From: 2-01-FULL-45-10 sp964450115
GTDB lineage: Bacteria; Omnitrophota; Gorgyraeia; 2-01-FULL-45-10
Assembly (NCBI GenBank): GCA_964450115.1
Contig: CAYVCD010000025.1
Location: 1-17,953 of the forward strand
Length of the DNA stretch: 17,953 nt
Direction: 5' to 3'
Shown here: positions 13,815-17,953 of the stretch, piece by piece
How the letters are laid out: each line of letters starts with the position of its first letter
Numbering within the stretch: the first letter of the stretch is position 1
The notes under the pieces: model-generated
The model's database searches: none
What the model was told of the DNA's origin: nothing
What the model saw: only the letters and a program-made list of their open reading frames with translations
Position numbers and translations under genes: made by a program

Positions 13815-13847
13815 TCTCGAAAGGTCGACAAGGAGATGCTGGAGCTG

Positions 13848-14762
13848 ATGGCAAAGGAAAACAGTGTCAATAAGTGCGGCGACGGTTTGGAGGTTTCGGT
13901 ATTAAAGATATCGACCGTTCTTACGATCATATACGGCATAATCGGAGTTACTATTGCGATCCTCTGCGATTCCATGACGTTGATGCTTGACGGTATGTAT
14001 GGGATAGTCGATATCATCGTATCGCTCCTGTCCATCGTGGTCGTTCGTAAGATCCGTCTGCCGCCCAACGAAAGGTTCCACTTCGGTTACGCCAAATACG
14101 AACCTTTTATGACCGCTGTCGACGGGATACTGATAGTCACGATCTGCGCGGCTACGATCTTCTCGAGCATCCAGGATATGATCCATCCCGAGCCTATGGA
14201 CAATGTCCATCTGGCTATAATCTATTCTTTCATAAGCTTCTTCATATGCACCGGGTTCGGTCTTTATATGAAACGGGTGGGGAAGCGCTGTAACTCTACG
14301 ATCCTGCCGGCTGATGCCCAGCTTTGGATCATCGAAGGTGTAGTCAGCCTCGGCGTTTTTGTGGCATTCGGCATCTCAGAGTACGTCTCCAGGACATACT
14401 GGAAGGGATATGCCGATTACGTCGATCCGGTTCTCTGTATTATTCTGGCCATATTCCTGCTTGCCAAGCCCATCATCATAATACGTGATAGCTTTTACGA
14501 CCTATTAGATGCAAGTCCCTATCAAAGCCTTAAGGACGAGATCATGAAGGTAGCGCGCGCCTGCGCGGAAGAACATCGATTACAAGGGATCAAATCGGTA
14601 AAACTGCGCAAGGCGGGCCGGAAGCTTTTTGTGATAGTCCACTTTTTGGCGGATAAATCTCTATCGCTTAATCAGACTGAGTTCGTCAAGCAGTGGGTTA
14701 TCGAACGTGTCATAAAGGCATACCCCGAAGTGGATGTAACGGTGCTTTTTAGTGGACGATAA
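13848..14762 (+). CDS. Cation diffusion facilitator family transporter (COG3965-like)
   Basis: 304 residues, six predicted helices plus a C-terminal soluble domain (about 225-304). CDF proteins export divalent metals such as Zn, Co, Fe or Mn by proton exchange. Landmarks are LDGMYGIVD (47-55), RFHFGYAKYEP (76-86), ADAQLWIIEG (155-164), YVDPVLC and LLDASP. Compared with E. coli YiiP, Asp55 matches Asp49 but Tyr51 stands where Asp45 would be, and Asp48 lies one turn earlier; FGY.K.EP replaces the usual FGHG..E. This matches the divergent COG3965-type group as I recall it. An ATG at 13836 abuts AAGGAG (13830-13835) directly, so the in-frame ATG at 13848 is preferred. The stop overlaps the next gene. 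Confidence 0.88.
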   Translation: MAKENSVNKCGDGLEVSVLKISTVLTIIYGIIGVTIAILCDSMTLMLDGMYGIVDIIVSLLSIVVVRKIRLPPNERFHFGYAKYEPFMTAVDGILIVTICAATIFSSIQDMIHPEPMDNVHLAIIYSFISFFICTGFGLYMKRVGKRCNSTILPADAQLWIIEGVVSLGVFVAFGISEYVSRTYWKGYADYVDPVLCIILAIFLLAKPIIIIRDSFYDLLDASPYQSLKDEIMKVARACAEEHRLQGIKSVKLRKAGRKLFVIVHFLADKSLSLNQTEFVKQWVIERVIKAYPEVDVTVLFSGR

Positions 14763-14964
14763 TAAACACAAAGATCCCCTTCATGGCGTCACCCTTGAAA
14801 TGATCCTTACGCATCTGGTTGAAAAATACGGATGGGAAGAGATGTCGCGACGAATCAGGATTAATTGTTTCGCAAAGAACCCCAGCATCAAATCCAGTCT
14901 GACATTTTTAAGAAGAACTCCGTGGGCCAGAAAAAAAGTGGAGTGCCTCTACTTAGGAAAATAG
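14752..14964 (+). CDS. VF530 family (DUF2132) DNA-binding protein
   Basis: 70 residues from a GTG start that overlaps the CDF gene by 11 bases. DPLHGVTLEMILTHLVEKYG, then GWEEMSRRIRINCFAKNPS, then KSSLTFLRRTPWARKKVE follow the VF530 pattern almost without gaps. The solved family member is a small alpha-helical domain reported to bind DNA. There is no separate ribosome site, so it depends on coupling from the CDF gene. Co-expression with a metal exporter and a following small HTH-like protein is seen in the order here; a regulatory link is inference. Confidence 0.92.
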   Translation: MDDNKHKDPLHGVTLEMILTHLVEKYGWEEMSRRIRINCFAKNPSIKSSLTFLRRTPWARKKVECLYLGK

Positions 14965-15201
14965 ATGTCCGCTGATATCAACAGAGACCTTGGTGAACAA
15001 CCGATAGCAAAGATCATGAGTCTGCATGGACTAAAAGCCCACGATCTCGTGGCGTGCTCAACCGAGCAGATAACGCATAAGATGGTAAGCCGCGCCGTAA
15101 AGGGCAGACTCTTGACGCCTGCTGTACAGTCCAAAATATTAAATGCGCTGAACAAAGTTTCAAAAAAGAGTTACTTGCTGAAAGATCTCTTTAATTATTA
15201 A
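14965..15201 (+). CDS. Small HTH-like conserved protein
   Basis: 78 residues beginning directly after the VF530 stop, with AGGA 6 bases upstream of the ATG. The core LGEQPIAKIMSLHGLKAHDL, then STEQITHKMVSRAVKGRLL, then PAVQSKILNALNKVSKKSY and a final LKDLFNY looks like a helix-turn-helix of the lambda-repressor type. I recall this as a conserved uncharacterised family. It may bind DNA and regulate the operon, but no target site is evident. Confidence 0.8.
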   Translation: MSADINRDLGEQPIAKIMSLHGLKAHDLVACSTEQITHKMVSRAVKGRLLTPAVQSKILNALNKVSKKSYLLKDLFNY

Positions 15202-15234
15202 CCCAAAGTTATCTAAAAACACCATGCAATTGTT

Positions 15235-15263
15235 TTGTCTTGTGAGCGTCTATTTTGTATAAT
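15235..15263 (+). promoter_or_regulatory. Sigma70-type promoter of the C39-like peptidase operon
   Basis: TTGTCT (15235-15240), a 17-base spacer and TATAAT (15258-15263). It belongs to the same family as the promoters ending at 3484, 6406 and 13774, preceded by CAATTGTTTTGTCTT. Transcription would begin near 15270. Confidence 0.7.
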
Positions 15264-15272
15264 ATGTACGTT

Positions 15273-15296
15273 CGTTGTTTGCGAAAGCAAGAAACG
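15273..15296 (+). promoter_or_regulatory. 5'-terminal hairpin with GAAA tetraloop in the peptidase leader
   Basis: CGTTGTTTGC (15273-15282) pairs with GCAAGAAACG (15287-15296) across a GAAA loop, with one G-A mismatch and one T-G pair. It would start about 3 bases from the predicted transcript 5' end and lies 21 bases before the ATG. It may stabilise the 5' end or control translation. Confidence 0.5.
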
Positions 15297-15317
15297 AGAT
15301 TAAGGCGGCGTTAAAAA

Positions 15318-16088
15318 ATGTTTAAATCGGCATTTTTAGCACTAGCGATCCTCATCATCTCTGTTGCGGCGGCGATGGCCGTAGTAGACATCCCGTATGT
15401 CAGACAGAAGCCTAACATGTGCGGCGCCGCATGCCTCTCCATGGTCTACAAGTCGTTCGGTGAAGACTATACGCAAGGCGAGATATTCGAATTCACCGCT
15501 ACTCCCTGCATCGTAGACGGTAAAAACAAACCCACCAACCCCATTTATAAGATGGCGCAAGACCCCATTAACAGGGGATATCATGCCATCGCCATGCAGG
15601 CAAAAGATCCGATGATCTTTTTTCAATTATTCTCCACAATAAAAGATAGGGTCAGGGTCATTGTGAGCATGGTGCCAGGTGTAGGAGTCCATGGATCGCA
15701 TTTGATGCTTCTTATCGACGCTACCGATAAAGATCTCGTATTCCACGATCCGGATAAATGTCCGTCATATCATCTGACCAGAGAAAAATTTATCAAAAAA
15801 TGGGCATCCTGCAGTTTGGTGGCGATAAGCAAGGATGCGCTGAAGACTTATAATTGTTCCGTCTGCGGCTTGTCTATCCCAGAGAACGTCATATGCCCAC
15901 AATGCGGCAAGAGCATACCTCTTGAGCCAAAAGAGGTTTTGGGATGCGTTCATGATGAATGCTCCGGCAAGATCTGGAAGCTGCTCTTCTGCCCTTATTG
16001 CAGTGCGAACATAAACGGGATACAAGATGGTAAGGCAAAAAGTCCATACAGAAAGAAAAAAATTAAAAAAAAGGAGATCTTGGCATGA
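15318..16088 (+). CDS. Exported C39-like cysteine peptidase with two C-terminal zinc ribbons
   Basis: 256 residues. A signal peptide (MFKSAFLALAILIISVAAAM) precedes a papain-like C39 domain. YVRQKPNMCGAACLSMV puts the nucleophile at Cys35 with the oxyanion Gln at 30. VHGSHLMLLID places His128, and VFHDPD gives the third member at Asp144. C39 domains normally cut double-glycine leader peptides or cell-wall-linked substrates. The C-terminal part has two four-cysteine clusters, Cys180/183/193/196 and Cys210/215/225/228, each reading as a zinc ribbon, followed by a Lys-rich tail (SPYRKKKIKKKEIL). Zinc ribbons in an exported enzyme are odd. The stop overlaps the next ATG (ATGA). It has its own promoter and leader hairpin. 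Confidence 0.85.
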   Translation: MFKSAFLALAILIISVAAAMAVVDIPYVRQKPNMCGAACLSMVYKSFGEDYTQGEIFEFTATPCIVDGKNKPTNPIYKMAQDPINRGYHAIAMQAKDPMIFFQLFSTIKDRVRVIVSMVPGVGVHGSHLMLLIDATDKDLVFHDPDKCPSYHLTREKFIKKWASCSLVAISKDALKTYNCSVCGLSIPENVICPQCGKSIPLEPKEVLGCVHDECSGKIWKLLFCPYCSANINGIQDGKAKSPYRKKKIKKKEILA

Positions 16089-16501
16089 GGCAGGCACAGG
16101 TCGCGAAAGTATTTGCTGTATTATTTTTAATAGTGTTTTTGACGTTGCCCAATGCGCTGTCGAAAGAGATGGACGTCATGTACGATTTTTACAACGGCTT
16201 CGCAGATGTGATCGAAAGCAATAGTAATGATCCGGACAATTGCGTCAAGCAGTCAGAGATATATATAAAGAATAAGGCGGCGTCCCTTATGGAATCGGCC
16301 CGTCAAGCGCAGGCCTCGGCAGGACAAAGCTCCGTCACGGAAGAAGAGGCCGCCGAATGGAGCCGCGAAGAGCCTTTGCGGGCTCAAAGAAAAGATCTGG
16401 AAGCGGTAAACAGGTTTGGAACAGCTTTTCAGGCGTTCCAGCAGCGTTATCCCGAGCATGCCGCCAGGATCAAGCGGATGATGAACGAGCAAGTTCAATA
16501 A
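16085..16501 (+). CDS. Secreted protein of unknown function, partner of the C39-like peptidase
   Basis: 138 residues with a signal peptide (hydrophobic VFAVLFLIVFLTLP, likely cut near residue 24-26). The mature part is helical and polar with MYDFYNGFADVIES, a single Cys in DNCVKQSEIYIKNKA, and a charged tail ending FQQRYPEHAARIKRMMNEQ. AAGGAG lies 8 bases before the ATG, and the start overlaps the peptidase stop by 4 bases, so the two are made together. It has no double-glycine leader, so substrate status is only a possibility. No family recognised. Confidence 0.8.
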   Translation: MRQAQVAKVFAVLFLIVFLTLPNALSKEMDVMYDFYNGFADVIESNSNDPDNCVKQSEIYIKNKAASLMESARQAQASAGQSSVTEEEAAEWSREEPLRAQRKDLEAVNRFGTAFQAFQQRYPEHAARIKRMMNEQVQ

Positions 16502-16532
16502 TAGGCATAGCGCCGGCATTTTTCTTTATTTG

Positions 16533-16541
16533 TGGTATACT
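16533..16541 (+). promoter_or_regulatory. Extended -10 promoter of the CARDB lipoprotein gene
   Basis: TGG directly precedes TATACT (16536-16541), similar to the element at 7759-7767. No good -35 box is visible. The gap 16502-16567 also holds GGGGG about 5 bases before the ATG as ribosome site. Confidence 0.5.
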
Positions 16542-16567
16542 ATTATTCATTACACTAGGGGGATATC

Positions 16568-17953
16568 ATGAGAACAGGAAAAGAAAGATCGCTCTTTTGT
16601 GTTTTGATAGTTGCACTATTATTTTTAACCGGTATAAGCGGATGCAGTTCTAAAAAATCTGATTCCTCATCGCAAAGTACAACACCGGCCGCACCCGCCG
16701 AACCGGCCGCTCCCGGACTCGTAGCGGCAGGAGCACCCGCGGATCTTCTCGGCACAAGCCTCTCATTTATTCCCGATGGTTCACAACAACCCGCCAGCGA
16801 AGTCACTGTAGGACAAAAAGGCACTTTTAATTCCACGGTATTTAATGCAGGCGGCACTGATGCTAATAGCGTCCTTGTCAGGTTCGAAGTGGATGACGCA
16901 AATTCAGGCGAGGCCACGATACCGGTCGTATCACAAAGCCAGGAAGCGCAGTCTTCTTCTATAGCTTATACTTTCAACGATCTTGGCCTGCGCACTATCC
17001 ATTTAGCCATAGATCCGAACAATCAGGTCGTAGAGTCCGATGAAGGGAACAACGGCGATCTTACGACGACCGTCAATGTGGTTGCCGCGCCCGGTCCGGG
17101 CGGCGGCCAGGCGGCTGTAGTGGAAGGCCCCGATCTTTTAGGCAGCCGGCTTTATTTTAAGCCTGCCGGTTCACAGCAACAGATTTTGCAAACTGTAGCC
17201 GGACAGGCCGGTGATCTGGGCGCTACAATATTCAACGCCGGTACCGCCGAAGCGGCAAACGCCACCGGCCGTATAGAAATAGACGGCGTAAGCGCCGGCA
17301 ATGTCACCTTTGGCGTTACTCCGGCAGGACAGGCATCGCCTCCCGGCCTCGTCTCGCACACATTCAGCGAGCCCGGAACATATTCTCTGCGGTTATTCGT
17401 CGATCCGTTCCCCGGAGAGACAAATACCAATAACAATGACGACACAACAGCTACGATCGAAGTTCTCGCTGCTGTACCCCCGGATCCAGGCAACGTGCCC
17501 GCCACGATAGATCTTACGGGTAGCAGCATATATTTTGTGCCTGACAATACGGGTGATGCCGCGCTGAGCACTACTGTCGGACAGTCAGCCCTGATCAAGG
17601 GCGCCATATTTAATTCCGGCAATGCCACAGCTTTTGATGTATTGGTCCGTGCTACTGATAATGGCGCAGATGCGGGCCAATGTACCGTATCTTCTGTAGA
17701 TGCCGGCGGCGAGGCTAACATACCTCCTATACCTTATACATTTGCCACGCCGGACCTGCACACACTACAGCTAGTGATCAACCCGTTCAATAATCCGCGC
17801 GAAACGAATCCGAACAATAACAATAATCTCTCGATCGATATCAATGTCCTGCCCGCGCCCGGAGAGCCTCCTCAAGAAGAAGTGCTGCCCAAGATAAGCA
17901 TAGCGAATCTTGACTTTCTGGACCAGACGACCGGCTCGAGCCTTACCGATACG
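16568..17953 (+). CDS. CARDB-repeat lipoprotein (3' end outside window)
   Basis: At least 462 residues, open to the last base. The N-terminus MRTGKERSLFCVLIVALL has a basic start and hydrophobic core, and the lipobox ISGC makes Cys26 the lipid-modified residue. A Ser/Ala/Pro linker follows. Three tandem domains of about 126 residues start at about 59 (DLLGTSLSF), 189 (DLLGSRLYF) and 315 (DLTGSSIYF). Each has a VGQ...FN(A/S)G core and ends with a DP.....E.N..NN strand, the pattern of CARDB adhesion-type domains of immunoglobulin-like fold. A fourth starts near 443. CARDB units are common in large surface proteins. The gene has a separate extended -10 promoter. It is probably a surface or cell-adhesion protein. 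Confidence 0.85.
   Translation, partial: MRTGKERSLFCVLIVALLFLTGISGCSSKKSDSSSQSTTPAAPAEPAAPGLVAAGAPADLLGTSLSFIPDGSQQPASEVTVGQKGTFNSTVFNAGGTDANSVLVRFEVDDANSGEATIPVVSQSQEAQSSSIAYTFNDLGLRTIHLAIDPNNQVVESDEGNNGDLTTTVNVVAAPGPGGGQAAVVEGPDLLGSRLYFKPAGSQQQILQTVAGQAGDLGATIFNAGTAEAANATGRIEIDGVSAGNVTFGVTPAGQASPPGLVSHTFSEPGTYSLRLFVDPFPGETNTNNNDDTTATIEVLAAVPPDPGNVPATIDLTGSSIYFVPDNTGDAALSTTVGQSALIKGAIFNSGNATAFDVLVRATDNGADAGQCTVSSVDAGGEANIPPIPYTFATPDLHTLQLVINPFNNPRETNPNNNNNLSIDINVLPAPGEPPQEEVLPKISIANLDFLDQTTGSSLTDT

Noticed and set aside
13781..13847. Fluoride, NiCo or yybP-type riboswitch before the CDF gene
   Set aside because: GGCGGTGATCTCGA is only superficially similar to the fluoride motif, and no matching pseudoknot or four-way junction can be drawn in the 67-base leader.
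17152..17721. 189-residue open frame on the minus strand
   Set aside because: It is the antisense shadow of the CARDB lipoprotein frame, which has a signal peptide, a lipobox and internal repeats.
1..17953. CRISPR array, insertion sequence with terminal inverted repeats, or rRNA
   Set aside because: No evenly spaced direct repeats, no complete transposase and no rRNA sequence were found in the window.

Overview
The window is a dense, almost entirely plus-strand stretch of a Gram-negative-type bacterial chromosome. It carries lipoproteins with a lipobox, exported enzymes, a CCA-encoding tRNA-Ser gene and sigma70-like promoters. The gene mix (rtcB, serS, GT87 transferase, GH1/PfkB pair, VF530 protein, TudS-like protein, CARDB lipoprotein) and an open, moderate-GC coding style fit an uncultured lineage such as Candidatus Omnitrophota or a relative. 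That placement is inference from memory and no marker in the window proves it.

Layout. Bases 1-3343: 3' end of rtcB, then serS overlapped by an HExxH membrane protein, then tRNA-Ser(UGA) and a lipoprotein. Bases 3344-3588: an antisense remnant that looks like the C-terminal helix-turn-helix of a recombinase, carrying a promoter on the plus strand. Bases 3589-7719: an EmrE/Qac-type SMR exporter, an overlapping GH1 glycosidase and PfkB sugar kinase, a nucleoside deaminase with a probably leaderless promoter, and an alpha/beta hydrolase. Bases 7759-9973: a redox and sulfur cluster with a 42-aa desulforedoxin, exported MsrB, an unknown protein, a TudS-related protein and a PNPOx-like flavin protein. 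Bases 9992-12269: a run of small cysteine-rich and membrane proteins of mostly unknown function, including a half-size TauE/SafE protein, a DUF1622 protein and a 49-aa single-span protein. Bases 12394-15201: a GT87 glycosyltransferase, then a cation diffusion facilitator overlapped by a VF530 (DUF2132) protein and followed at once by a small HTH-like protein. Bases 15230-17953: an exported C39-like cysteine peptidase with two zinc ribbons, a small secreted partner, and the 5' part of a CARDB-repeat lipoprotein that runs off the end.

The most unusual signal is not a gene. Four promoters (in front of the SMR exporter, the deaminase, the CDF transporter and the C39-like peptidase) share about 34-38 bp well beyond the -35 and -10 hexamers, with identical 17-bp spacing. 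Read antisense, the same bases encode a recurring peptide pattern (ILYK...HKAKQL) that in the first copy continues into a helix-turn-helix protein. Two copies also share about 45 bp of transcribed leader. This suggests that fragments of a mobile-element gene have been scattered and used as promoters.
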